A program made the translations under genes and the position numbers. From CAZTHM01 sp041946825 (GTDB taxonomy: Bacteria; Acidobacteriota; Terriglobia; UBA7540), in contig JBHGBD010000005.1 of the NCBI GenBank assembly GCA_041946825.1, forward strand, positions 219,847 to 283,846: 64,000 nucleotides of DNA, in the 5' to 3' direction. Shown here piece by piece: positions 15,141 through 22,346 of this stretch; position 1 is the first letter of the stretch, and every line of letters begins with the position of its first letter. The notes below the pieces were generated by a model. It made no database searches. It saw nothing but the letters and a program-made list of their open reading frames with translations, and was not told where the DNA came from.

Positions 15141-15149
15141 GTTGAGCGC

Positions 15150-15226
15150 TTTTCGCTGTTCGAGTTTCTCTTTTCGAGTTTTGCATTTCGAATTTCTATT
15201 TTCGATTTTCGAATTTCCAGTTTCGG
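15150..15226. repeat. TTTCGAA/TTTCGAT unit array before the tail-completion start
   Basis: About seven units of TTTTCGA/ATTTCGA, near 7-8 bp steps, running to within 2 bp of the ATG at 15228 and leaving no clear ribosome binding site. Confidence 0.7.
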
Positions 15227-15227
15227 C

Positions 15228-15797
15228 ATGATCAAGTTTACCTACGCGGACAACTCGGAAGAAGTCAGCAAGGCGCTCGAATCGTTTCAGGCGGCGCTGG
15301 CGGACAACACCCCGGCCCTGCGCGAAATCGCTGGCGATTTCCGCGAAATGATCGCCGAGCAGTTTGCGAGCGAGGGCCGCGCAGGTGGCACGCCGTGGAC
15401 AGCGCGAAACACCTCGGGTGGCGCAGACATCGCGTCCGGCCGCGGGCGGACGATGTCTGCGAAACGGAAACCGCAGACATGGCGAAGATCTGCCATGTCT
15501 GCGCCACCCAGCGGGCGAGGCAACACCTCGCCCCTACTGGTCCGAACCGGCGCGTTGCGCGATTCGTTGACGCGGACCGGCGCGGGGCACATCGAGGAAA
15601 TGGATGAGGGTTCGCTCATCCTCGGCACACGCGTGCCTTACGCGATGTTTCACCAGCTCGGGACGCGCCGCATGCCCGCAAGGCCCATCATCGTGTTAAC
15701 CGGCGAACGCGCCCAACGCTGGAGCGGGTTTGTGCGCAATGTGATCGAGCAGAAGAGCTTGCTGGGTGCAAATGAATTGGGCGGCAAGGAATTGTGA
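15228..15797 (+). CDS. Phage virion morphogenesis protein (Mu G-like)
   Basis: 189 residues. The tail-completion family (Mu gpG, P2 gpS) is recognised from EIAGDFREMIAEQFASEGRAGGTPW near the start and the end block LLVRTGALRDSLT, LGTRVPYAMFHQLGT and MPARPIIVLT. Such proteins finish the tail top or head-tail joint. Between the two conserved blocks lies a repeat element (15416-15509) with 15-bp perfect arms, read in frame, replacing the usual L-x-x-x-T linker with Ser/Arg-rich peptide. The ATG at 15228 has no clear Shine-Dalgarno because an array abuts it, so translation may depend on coupling or be weak. Confidence 0.75.
   Translation: MIKFTYADNSEEVSKALESFQAALADNTPALREIAGDFREMIAEQFASEGRAGGTPWTARNTSGGADIASGRGRTMSAKRKPQTWRRSAMSAPPSGRGNTSPLLVRTGALRDSLTRTGAGHIEEMDEGSLILGTRVPYAMFHQLGTRRMPARPIIVLTGERAQRWSGFVRNVIEQKSLLGANELGGKEL
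15416..15509. repeat. Hairpin with 15-bp perfect arms inside the virion morphogenesis gene
   Basis: GGGTGGCGCAGACAT (15416-15430) is perfectly complementary to ATGTCTGCGCCACCC (15495-15509), with a nested GATGTCTGCG / CGCAGACATGGCG pair inside. The element encodes an in-frame insert. Confidence 0.9.
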
Positions 15798-15872
15798 ATG
15801 GTGAATTTTGAATTAAGAAAAGCCCGGCCGGAAACTGCAATTCACTTTTCACCATCCACTATTCATCATTCG
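15791..15872. repeat. GTGAATGG / CATCCACTATTC hairpin spacer
   Basis: Left ATTGTGAATGGTGAATTTTGAATT; right TTCACTTTTCACCATCCACTATTCATC. It fills the spacer between the virion morphogenesis gene and the next. Confidence 0.8.
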
Positions 15873-15883
15873 AAAGGCAAATC

Positions 15884-16438
15884 ATGAACGCCCGTTACCA
15901 AGCAACGTTTGTTAAGCCGCTCGTGAACCAGTTGATCGCGATTCTGCAGCGTGACCAGCAGCCGGCGCTCGACATCCTGAATGCCACGCGCCCGCCCGGC
16001 CGTGAATTGAAACCATTTGCGGCGTTTCACAAGGAATTGGTCAGCGTGCAGAACTGGCCGGCGATTGTGCTGGTGGCGCAGGAAGTCTCCTTCGACGCCA
16101 ACTCCGACGCCGACCTGCGCACGCAGTCGGTGCGCTTTGTGTGCGCGATGGCCATCAGCGGCGCCGACCCCGAGTTCCTGGCCGAAGACACCACGGACTA
16201 CCTGCGCGCGGTGGACATGGTGCTGACGTCGGCGCCCCTCGGGGATTTCTACACAGCGCTCGCGATTGATCACCGCACCGTGCCGGACGGACTGACGACG
16301 CCGCTGGACTCGGACGTTTCCCGCGTCCTCGACCTGCGCGTGACGCGCCACGACCTGGGCGCGCTGGTTTCCCGCCGCGGCGGCTCGCTGGCCCGCGGGC
16401 CGCAGATCGAGTTTGTGGTGGAGATGGAGGAGCGATGA
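15884..16438 (+). CDS. Phage tail-terminator-like protein (gp37 type)
   Basis: 184 residues, compact alpha/beta: VKPLVNQLIAILQRDQQPALDIL at the start, VQNWPAIVLVAQEVSFD, then strands VRFVCAMAISG, DLRVTRHDLGAL and IEFVVEMEER at the end. The length, the place after the virion morphogenesis gene and the alternating VxAxV strands resemble the Mu gp37-like or lambda gpU tail-terminator group, which caps the tail tube; no strict motif proves it. Its stop overlaps the next start by 4 nt (ATGA), giving coupled translation with the fibre gene. AAAGGC lies before the ATG. Confidence 0.5.
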   Translation: MNARYQATFVKPLVNQLIAILQRDQQPALDILNATRPPGRELKPFAAFHKELVSVQNWPAIVLVAQEVSFDANSDADLRTQSVRFVCAMAISGADPEFLAEDTTDYLRAVDMVLTSAPLGDFYTALAIDHRTVPDGLTTPLDSDVSRVLDLRVTRHDLGALVSRRGGSLARGPQIEFVVEMEER

Positions 16439-18360
16439 CGCCAGGATTCAGGACTCAGGATTCAGGATTCAGGGAAGAGTGCACAGTGGATAGTGAACAG
16501 TGGACAGAGGGCCGGGACTCGAGACTCGGGACTCGGGATTCGGGATTAAAGAAGTTCATCGTTCATCGTTCCTCGTTGCTCGTTCCTCTTCTTCTGTTCA
16601 CTGTCCACTGTTCACTGTCCACTTCCTTCGCCGCCACTCACGTTACGGGAACCTACGACCTGGGCGCGAATCCGCGCGTGATGGCAACCATCAACGGCAA
16701 CGTCGAGTATGGGCTGGTCTTTGCCCAGCGCAACAAGGCGGTCACTTACAACGGCGTCGAGTACGGCCCGAGCGTGGTCAAAGGTTATCTGAATGCGAAC
16801 GGGCAGCTCAACGACGGCGCGGGGAATCTCTGGCTCGATCTGATTCCCAACGACGGCGCCGTTCCGGGCGACAGCTACTACGTCGTGACGATCAACATTC
16901 AAGGGCGCGTGCACGCAGAAATCTGGGTGGTGCCCGACACTCCTACGGTCGCCGTCGATGCAGTGAGGCAGGCGCAGCCTCCGGGCATAATGGGCAGCCC
17001 GATGGATCTCGCCACCGCAACCGGTATGCTCGCGCTCGCGCACGGCGGGACGAATCAGTCCGGCTGGACGGCGGCGCGTTGCGTGCGCGTTAACAACTTA
17101 GGAAATGCCCTCGAATCCGCGCCGGGCGATTGCGGAACGGGCGGCGGCTCGGCGCCGATTGCCTCCGCCACCGTCTCCGGCACCGTCAAAACCGACGCGA
17201 CAGAGTCCGACCCGGTCGTCTACCTGAAGGCGTCCTCGGACACCCTCCTCGCCGGCAAGGCCGGTTCAGTCCACACGCACTCACAAAACGATGTGACGAA
17301 CCTTGCAACCGATCTTGCCGGCAAGGTTCCCGCATCGCGCGGGGTTTCGACCAGCGGGCCGCTCGCGGGAGGCGGAGCGCTGACTGCGGACTTAGCACTT
17401 TCCTGTCCGACCTGCGAAGTCACCGGAAGCAAAAACGCCGCAAGCGGCTACGCGGGACTCGACGGCGCAACGAAGATTTCAGGATCCCAGATTCCATACG
17501 GCACCGGCGCCAACACCGCCGCGCAGGGAAACGATACGCGCATCTCGGGCGCTGAGCAGACGGCCAACAAGAACACGGCGAGCGGCTATGCGGGGCTGAC
17601 ATCGGGAATCAAGCTGAATGCCGCGCAAGGGCAGGAGGTCTGGGGCGCCACGGACTTGACCGACTACTCGGGCACGAGCGGCAGCGGAGCGACGGCGCTC
17701 AAAGCGACGATCACGAGCCCGGCCTCGAACGATTGCCTGATCTGGAACGGCTCGAACTGGGTGAACTCCGCCTGCCCGGGCGGAGGCGGCGGAGACAACA
17801 TTTCGGTGAACGGCGCCGCCGCCACCGACGCGGACTTCGACGACGCCACCCCCGCCGCTCCTGCCAACGCCCTCAACGTGAAGTGGCAAAAAGATGCGAG
17901 CGCGCCGAATAACCTCTCCGCTTATGTGCCCTACGCTTCGCCGCTCGCGGTGACTTCCGGAAACCTGACCGTATCCGCGAACAGCATCACCGCTGCTCAT
18001 GTCGCGGCTTCACTCGACACGCGCGAGATTCTCGTGCGTATCGGCTCGGACACCGGCTCGGCCCTCGTCGACGGCGACGACGAGGCGACAGCGTTCCGCA
18101 ACTCCATCGCGCCCATGACCATCACCGAAGTGTGGTGCGAGTCCGACGCCGGAACACCAAGCATCAATCTGGTTCGCGATGGCGCAGGCGGCGGATATGT
18201 TTTGAGTTCAAACCTGTCCTGCTCAACGACAGGGCAGACGGGAACGATCGATACCAACCAGGACAACCTGGCGACGGGAGACAAGATCGATTTTGTCATG
18301 GCCAGCGCGGGCGGCGTCGCCAAGCGCGTAACGGTGGCCATCAAAGCGACGGTGGATTGA
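16435..18360 (+). CDS. Tail-fibre-like protein with repeat-encoded leader
   Basis: 641 residues. Residues about 1-60 come from the repeat block at 16442-16625, and the end of that block encodes a hydrophobic stretch (LLVPLLLFTVHCSLSTSFAAT) that looks like a Sec signal peptide with an AxA-like end. After it come beta-rich, Gly/Ala/Ser/Thr-rich repeats typical of phage fibres: AGKAGSVHTHSQNDVTNL, LAGGGALTADLALSC, two copies of NAASGYAGL/NTASGYAGL, and TAAQGNDTRISG. The KTDATES and ASSDTLL region is like collar domains. Four-nt overlap with the previous gene. Role: host or surface binding. The leader is odd for a cytoplasmic phage product. Confidence 0.65.
   Translation: MTPGFRTQDSGFREECTVDSEQWTEGRDSRLGTRDSGLKKFIVHRSSLLVPLLLFTVHCSLSTSFAATHVTGTYDLGANPRVMATINGNVEYGLVFAQRNKAVTYNGVEYGPSVVKGYLNANGQLNDGAGNLWLDLIPNDGAVPGDSYYVVTINIQGRVHAEIWVVPDTPTVAVDAVRQAQPPGIMGSPMDLATATGMLALAHGGTNQSGWTAARCVRVNNLGNALESAPGDCGTGGGSAPIASATVSGTVKTDATESDPVVYLKASSDTLLAGKAGSVHTHSQNDVTNLATDLAGKVPASRGVSTSGPLAGGGALTADLALSCPTCEVTGSKNAASGYAGLDGATKISGSQIPYGTGANTAAQGNDTRISGAEQTANKNTASGYAGLTSGIKLNAAQGQEVWGATDLTDYSGTSGSGATALKATITSPASNDCLIWNGSNWVNSACPGGGGGDNISVNGAAATDADFDDATPAAPANALNVKWQKDASAPNNLSAYVPYASPLAVTSGNLTVSANSITAAHVAASLDTREILVRIGSDTGSALVDGDDEATAFRNSIAPMTITEVWCESDAGTPSINLVRDGAGGGYVLSSNLSCSTTGQTGTIDTNQDNLATGDKIDFVMASAGGVAKRVTVAIKATVD
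16442..16625. repeat. Multi-layer heptamer hairpin encoding a leader peptide
   Basis: AGGATTC/AGGACTC units, then CAGTGGA TAGTGAA CAGTGGA, then GACTCGG/GATTCGG units, TTCATCG TTCATCG TTCCTCG TTGCTCG TTCCTC, and finally CACTGTC CACTGTT CACTGTC that pairs with the CAGTGGA run. Several arrays sit in one open frame. Confidence 0.9.
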
Positions 18361-19100
18361 TGAGAAAACGAAGAGTCGAAAGTCAAAGGTTGATAGTCGC
18401 ATGCTCGGGGCTCCTCTTTTTGACCTTGGGACAGGGGCTGTCAACCGTCTGCGCGGCCGACTACTCACAGCCCTTCGCGAGCGGTCACGGGTTTACCTGG
18501 ACGGCGACGACTTCGGCGTGCGATTCGTCGGCGACCAGCGGGGATGACTCGTCCAGCGGCAACGCTCCTCCGTCGGTTTACGTCGAGTGCGTGGGAAGGA
18601 ACGATGCGCCGGGCCACGAGGGCTACTGGAAGAAAACCCTGACCTGGGAAGCGATGGGAGTCACGCCGGGCGAAACGGTCATCCAGGTGGACGGCCGATT
18701 CGATCACGCCATCATCACCCGGACCCACTCCAGCGGGCCGCGTCGAGGGCCGCTGGCGATTTACGACGGGGCCAACTCCTCGCCGTGCGCCGCGTCGGAT
18801 CTCGAGCCGGTGACCAACTACGCCCTGGGTACCGGGGCCACCTCCTGGCAGACGGACAACAGCGCGGGCGCGGTCGCCGTCAATGCGGGGTGCCAGGCGT
18901 CCTCAACTTCCGTCACCGTCCGGCTGGGCTTGAGCGCGCGCACAGGAAACAATGCCGCCGCCACCACCCGGGTGAACGGCGACAACCTCGTGCTGGTGAT
19001 TACGGCCGTCTCGCCCGGCGGCAAGAAACGGCACTACACGACCGTCGTAAGCCTGACGGCGCCCTCCGAAATGCGGCCATTAATCAGGACGGTCATGTAG
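18360..19100 (+). CDS. Exported-looking phage-cassette protein of unknown function
   Basis: 246 residues. Basic N-terminus (RKRRVESQR), hydrophobic core (LIVACSGLLFLTLG) and a VCAAD cleavage-like site give a predicted signal peptide; part of it overlaps GAGTCGA-type units (18370-18397). The mature part is beta-rich with Cys residues spaced like a disulphide-stabilised domain (TSACDSS, VYVECVG, SSPCAAS, NAGCQAS), which also suggests export. It contains ETVIQVDGRFDHAIITR and LGLSARTGN. The start overlaps the previous stop by 1 nt (TGATG). No family recognised; it may be a fibre partner or adhesin. Signal peptides on both proteins are unusual for a tail module. Confidence 0.5.
   Translation: MRKRRVESQRLIVACSGLLFLTLGQGLSTVCAADYSQPFASGHGFTWTATTSACDSSATSGDDSSSGNAPPSVYVECVGRNDAPGHEGYWKKTLTWEAMGVTPGETVIQVDGRFDHAIITRTHSSGPRRGPLAIYDGANSSPCAASDLEPVTNYALGTGATSWQTDNSAGAVAVNAGCQASSTSVTVRLGLSARTGNNAAATTRVNGDNLVLVITAVSPGGKKRHYTTVVSLTAPSEMRPLIRTVM
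18370..18397. repeat. Short GAGTCGA heptamer array in a leader region
   Basis: GAGTCGA AAGTCAA AGGTTGA TAGTCGC, 7-bp steps, within the first 12 codons of the 18360 gene. No inverted partner seen. Confidence 0.55.
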
Positions 19101-19153
19101 CTATCTGGGATTAATTGTTTCAGTGATTCACTACTCTGATAAATGGAGGACCC

Positions 19154-19753
19154 ATGCCAAGCGTTGACGCAACGAAGATTCACCAGGGACCGGGCAAGTT
19201 GTGGCTGAACGTCAGCGTGCCCGCAAGCGGCAGCCGGCTGCTGATCGATGCGGCAGGCGATCCCACGGCCGGCACGCCGATCTTTGCCGGCGCCACGGAA
19301 GGCGCGGCCACGGTGCTGCTCGCGCCCAAGCTCGACCCCATCAGCGCCGACCAGGTCGCCGCGCCCATTGACGTGGTAATGACCGGCGAGGCGGCGTCGA
19401 TCGAAGTGACGCTGAAGGAATCGGACCTCGCAAAATTGAAAAACTTCGTCGTCAACGGCTCCTACACGACGGGGACGGACACGGGGTTGCCGTCGGGCGC
19501 GCAGGCGTACGAGGAGATTTCCTTCGGCGGGCTGATGAGCATCCCGAAGATGTCCGTCGCCGTCATCTCGCCGCGGCGCGACGCAACCAACAAGTTCGTC
19601 GTCAGCCAGCTCTACCAGGCGTATCAGGCCGAAGCGATCCAACTTCCCTTCCAGCGCGGCAAAGAGACGACCTACAAGGTGAAGTTCGAGGGCCTGGCCG
19701 ATGCGTCGCGCGCCGCAGGAGACCAGGTGGGAAAGATCTACCGCCAGACATAG
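19154..19753 (+). CDS. Phage major tail tube protein
   Basis: 199 residues. Beta-rich with the tube-protein layout: N-terminal QGPGKLWLNVSVP, a long exposed loop, EEISFGGLMSIPKMSVAVISPRR, then KFVVSQLYQAYQAEAIQLPFQRGKETTYKVKFEGLAD near the C-terminus, the usual closing strands of the siphovirus/Mu-like tube fold. It polymerises around the tape measure to form the DNA conduit. No sheath gene follows, so the tail is likely non-contractile. ATG preceded by GGAGGA at 5-9 nt. The coding region carries no repeat insert. Confidence 0.75.
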   Translation: MPSVDATKIHQGPGKLWLNVSVPASGSRLLIDAAGDPTAGTPIFAGATEGAATVLLAPKLDPISADQVAAPIDVVMTGEAASIEVTLKESDLAKLKNFVVNGSYTTGTDTGLPSGAQAYEEISFGGLMSIPKMSVAVISPRRDATNKFVVSQLYQAYQAEAIQLPFQRGKETTYKVKFEGLADASRAAGDQVGKIYRQT

Positions 19754-19758
19754 ACTGG

Positions 19759-19842
19759 CGAATCGGTTCATCGATCCGTCGGTTGATCGGATGATCGGCC
19801 GGAAGATGAATCGATGGACCGATCGACCGATCATCCGATTCG
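19759..19842. repeat. 8-bp-unit GATC-rich hairpin after the tube gene
   Basis: AATCGGTTCATCGATCC, GGTTGATCGGATGATCGG on the left; GATCGACCGATCATCCGATT on the right. GATC-rich family. Confidence 0.9.
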
Positions 19843-19858
19843 CGACGGAGAAGACGCA

Positions 19859-20329
19859 ATGAGCGAACGGGACAGCAATCTCGCAACCGCCGATGACTGG
19901 CGCGCGAGCGCCCGCAAATCGCGCCTCGCACACGCCGAATCGCTGACGTTGCCGAGCGGCGCCACGATTCTCGCCGCGCGGCCTGAGCCGCTGGAGTGGA
20001 TCCTCGCGGGCCGCATCCCGCAGCGGCTGCTTGCCGCCGCGCTCGACACAGCAGAGGGGAATGGCGGCGCGAACGCGGCTGGAATGTCGCGCGATGACGT
20101 TCTGGAACTGGCGCGCTTCGCCGCACAACTGGTAAAAGCCAGTGTGGTCGAACCCGCGATTGGCGACGGCCCGGACGAGATTCCCCTTGACGAAATTCCC
20201 GTCGAAGACCGCGCGTTCATCTTTCAGTGGGCCTGCCGCGCCCTGGGCGGCCCCCATTCAAACCCGGAGGACGCTTCCAGTCCGTCCCGATGCGATCGGG
20301 ACGGGCTGGAGCGGTTTTGTCAAAAGTGA
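19859..20329 (+). CDS. Tail assembly chaperone-like protein
   Basis: 156 residues, alpha-helical, acidic, between the tube gene and the tape-measure-like gene, where phages code tail assembly chaperones. It opens SERDSNLATADDWRASARKS and includes a VTLPSGATILA-like strand motif (SLTLPSGATILAARPEPLEWIL), common in this group, and a later DEIPLDEIPVEDRAFIFQWAC. The next frame overlaps its stop as GTGA. I saw no slippery run that would support the usual programmed frameshift, so two separate chaperone-like products are more likely here. Assigned by position plus the LPSG block. Confidence 0.6.
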   Translation: MSERDSNLATADDWRASARKSRLAHAESLTLPSGATILAARPEPLEWILAGRIPQRLLAAALDTAEGNGGANAAGMSRDDVLELARFAAQLVKASVVEPAIGDGPDEIPLDEIPVEDRAFIFQWACRALGGPHSNPEDASSPSRCDRDGLERFCQK

Positions 20330-20601
20330 AAACTTCCTTTTCCTTGCCATCGTCGGAGAAACATTCGCGTGCCGTCCGAGCCGCCTTATTGGATTGCGAG
20401 ATCGAGTGTTGGCGCTTGATTTCGACCTTGCGGCAGCTGCGCGCCTTGCTGATGCGCGAAGAACTGGTATTGCGCCGGCTGGACTTGATGTTCTGGAGCA
20501 CGGCGGCGACGCTGCGCGGCGCGCCCGCGAAAGACACTGGTGAGCCGCCCGCCGCGAACCGCCCTGCGCGCAAGCGCGGCAACGGCGCGGCGAAGCTGTA
20601 G
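20326..20601 (+). CDS. Small helical protein following the tail chaperone
   Basis: 91 residues from a GTG that overlaps the previous stop (GTGA). Mostly one or two helices (AVRAALLDCEIECWRLISTLRQLRALLMREELV), with a basic Pro-rich tail. The frame is open further upstream, but this start fits translational coupling. It is placed like the second chaperone (T domain) of a lambda-type GT pair, which may be made here by reinitiation instead of frameshift. No homology recognised; confidence rests on position, length and coupling. Confidence 0.45.
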   Translation: MKTSFSLPSSEKHSRAVRAALLDCEIECWRLISTLRQLRALLMREELVLRRLDLMFWSTAATLRGAPAKDTGEPPAANRPARKRGNGAAKL

Positions 20602-20699
20602 CGCCACCGTAGCGCCGGGCTTTAAACCGGCAACGGGGCATGCCGCTCTCCCGATTTCCTCGGAACAGGTTCCGGGCGGCGTTACTCGGAAGGTGAACC

Positions 20700-21563
20700 A
20701 TGCCGAACCCAACGGCTTCCGAATTGTTGATTCGAATCGCGGCCGACCCCACGCGCGCGGAAGCGAGCATCGCGAACTTCCGCGCGCGCTTCTCCCGCGA
20801 CCTCTCCGCGCTGGGTATTGACTTCTCGCGCTGGGCGGCGCAAAGCAATCAGCACGTCACGGCAGTCGACCAGACCACTCAGCAGCTTGCCGACCATTTC
20901 CGCGTCAACGTGAACGCCGTCAATTCCATCCTCAACCGCAACCGCCAGGTGGCGCAGCTTTGGAAATCTGAACTCGTGGCGAACTTCGCGGAAGTGCTTA
21001 AGACTTCCGAGAACCTGAGCAACAGTCTGGGGCGAAGCTTTCTGACCTTCAATTCGGCCCTGGGCATGAACATCGCCAACGCCGTCATCTGGCAACGCTC
21101 GATTGGCGAGGCGTTCCGCAAGGCGGCGTTGCAGGCGGTCGGCGCCATCGCGCAAGAGGCCCTGGTGCGCGCCATCTACTCGGCGGCGCTGGGATTTTAT
21201 CTGCTCGCCGTCCACGACTATCGCGGCGCGGCGGCGGCGTTCAAATCCGCGGCGATTTACGGAGCCGTGGGAGGGAGCGCGGCACTCGCGGGGCGCGCGC
21301 TCGCGGGGCCGGACGTCCGCGAGGCGGAGGGCGGCGCTCGCGTGACCCGGCCCGGCGAAGTTGCGCCCACCGCGATCGTTTCCGGACGTGGCGTGTCGGA
21401 AGCCTCGCAGCAGACCACCGTGCAGGTGATTTTTCAGGGACCCGTTTACGGCGGCCAGGCCGGCATCGACGAACTGGTGCGCCACGTTTCGCAGGCCGTC
21501 ACGGAGCGTGATGTGAATCTGGTGGCGTACACGGTTGTCAGACAACCGGCGACGAGGGCGTGA
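20700..21563 (+). CDS. Short tape-measure-like tail protein
   Basis: 287 residues, much smaller than usual tape measures (often over 600). Helical, Ala/Gln-rich N-terminal half (SIANFRARFSRDLSAL, RVNVNAVNSILNRNRQVAQLWK), a central hydrophobic region (AALQAVGAIAQEALVRAIYSAALGFYLLAVHDY and AAIYGAVGGSAALAGRALAG) typical of tape-measure membrane segments, and a C-terminal VQVIFQGPVYGGQAGIDELVRHV. Tape measures fix tail length and help DNA pass the membrane. A tail set by so short a protein would be very short, or part of the gene has been lost. GGAAGG precedes the ATG. Confidence 0.55.
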   Translation: MPNPTASELLIRIAADPTRAEASIANFRARFSRDLSALGIDFSRWAAQSNQHVTAVDQTTQQLADHFRVNVNAVNSILNRNRQVAQLWKSELVANFAEVLKTSENLSNSLGRSFLTFNSALGMNIANAVIWQRSIGEAFRKAALQAVGAIAQEALVRAIYSAALGFYLLAVHDYRGAAAAFKSAAIYGAVGGSAALAGRALAGPDVREAEGGARVTRPGEVAPTAIVSGRGVSEASQQTTVQVIFQGPVYGGQAGIDELVRHVSQAVTERDVNLVAYTVVRQPATRA

Positions 21564-21564
21564 A

Positions 21565-21645
21565 AGATCGAATGATCTGGCGATCGGGCCATCGGGTGAT
21601 CTTCCGATCTTAAGATCGCCCGATCAACCGATGGAGCGATGGATC
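21565..21645. repeat. 8-bp-unit GATC-rich hairpin after the tape-measure-like gene
   Basis: GATCGAAT GATCTGGC GATCGGGC CATCGGGT GATC on the left; AAGATCGCCCGATCAACCGAT on the right. Confidence 0.9.
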
Positions 21646-21646
21646 T

Positions 21647-22033
21647 ATGAGCAATCCCAAGATCACCTACACCCCCGCCGGCGGCGCCGAACAGACGCTG
21701 AACTTCGTCTTCCCGCCGCGCCAGGTGCCGGGCTATCGGAAGACCGCCGTCCGGCACGATAACGTTTCGAGCGCAGGCCTTCGCGAGTCGATCCTCGAGC
21801 GCGTGGACGAGTTCCTGGAATTCACGATGGATTCCATCCAATCCGGCTCCGACCTCGCCGCCTGGCGGGCGTTCCTGGACCACGCGCTGACTGGCGAGGC
21901 GTTTGCCTATTTTCCCGACGCCGCGCAGACGGCATTCACAAATTACACGCTCGAAGATTCGGAGACGCAAATCGAGTACAAGGCGCCGGGAAATTATCAA
22001 CTCCGGTTGAAGTTGAGAAAGCAAATCCTGTGA
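21647..22033 (+). CDS. Phage tail protein, unnamed
   Basis: 128 residues. Opens with a beta block (KITYTPAGGAEQTLNFVFPPRQVPGY) and continues helical (RESILERVDEFLEFTMDSIQ, AWRAFLDHAL) before C-terminal strands (TNYTLEDSETQIEYK, NYQLRLKLRKQIL). Such TYTPAGG-NFVF starts are seen in small tail proteins encoded next to tape measures and before tail-tip proteins, so a tail distal or adaptor role is inferred. Flanked by two GATC hairpins; the left one ends 2 bp before the ATG and leaves no clear Shine-Dalgarno. Confidence 0.5.
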   Translation: MSNPKITYTPAGGAEQTLNFVFPPRQVPGYRKTAVRHDNVSSAGLRESILERVDEFLEFTMDSIQSGSDLAAWRAFLDHALTGEAFAYFPDAAQTAFTNYTLEDSETQIEYKAPGNYQLRLKLRKQIL

Positions 22034-22091
22034 TCGGGCGATCGAGCGATCTTCCGATCACCCGATCAACCAATCGCCCGATGAATCGATG
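22032..22091. repeat. 8-bp-unit GATC-rich hairpin
   Basis: GATCGGGC GATCGAGC GATCTTCC GATCACCC GATCAACC AATCGCCC GATGAATC: 8-bp steps, inverted about the CTTCC. Confidence 0.9.
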
Positions 22092-22096
22092 AGTTG

Positions 22097-22276
22097 ATGT
22101 TAACAACGAATCCGAGTTTTGACGCTGCCAACGCAGGCTTAGTGAAACGGCCCCTCTACATCGTCGTGATCGACGGCGTATTCGACCCGCTCACCACCTT
22201 CCGCGCCGAGGATGCGCAGGTCACGTGGGGCGGCTACGGGATCGGCGGCTACGGGACGACGGGGTACGGGTACTAG
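22097..22276 (+). CDS. Small Gly/Tyr-tailed protein
   Basis: 59 residues: KRPLYIVVIDGVFDPLTTF followed by a tail of Gly-Gly-Tyr-Gly repeats ending GYGY. The stop lies exactly where another hairpin repeat begins (22274), so the original C-terminus may have been lost to insertion. It precedes the large tail-tip gene, where a small tail-associated protein is plausible. No family recognised and the ATG lacks a clear ribosome binding site (TTG at 22094 is also possible). Low confidence that it is a functional protein. Confidence 0.4.
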   Translation: MLTTNPSFDAANAGLVKRPLYIVVIDGVFDPLTTFRAEDAQVTWGGYGIGGYGTTGYGY

Positions 22277-22340
22277 GTATTGGGTGCTGGGTGCTGGGGA
22301 CTGGGAAAGACCCAGAACCTAACACCCGGAACCCGAAGCA
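22274..22340. repeat. GGTGCTG heptamer hairpin before the tail-tip gene
   Basis: GGTATTG GGTGCTG GGTGCTG GGGACTG on the left; AACCTAA CACCCGG AACCCGA on the right. Confidence 0.85.
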
Positions 22341-22346
22341 GGACGC

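Noticed and set aside
18818..20257. Long minus-strand frames over 18818-20257
   Set aside because: Shadows of the tail genes; low-complexity composition and no start context.
19859..20601. Programmed frameshift joining the two tail-chaperone-like frames
   Set aside because: No slippery heptamer seen near 20300-20330, and GTGA stop-start overlap explains both frames.
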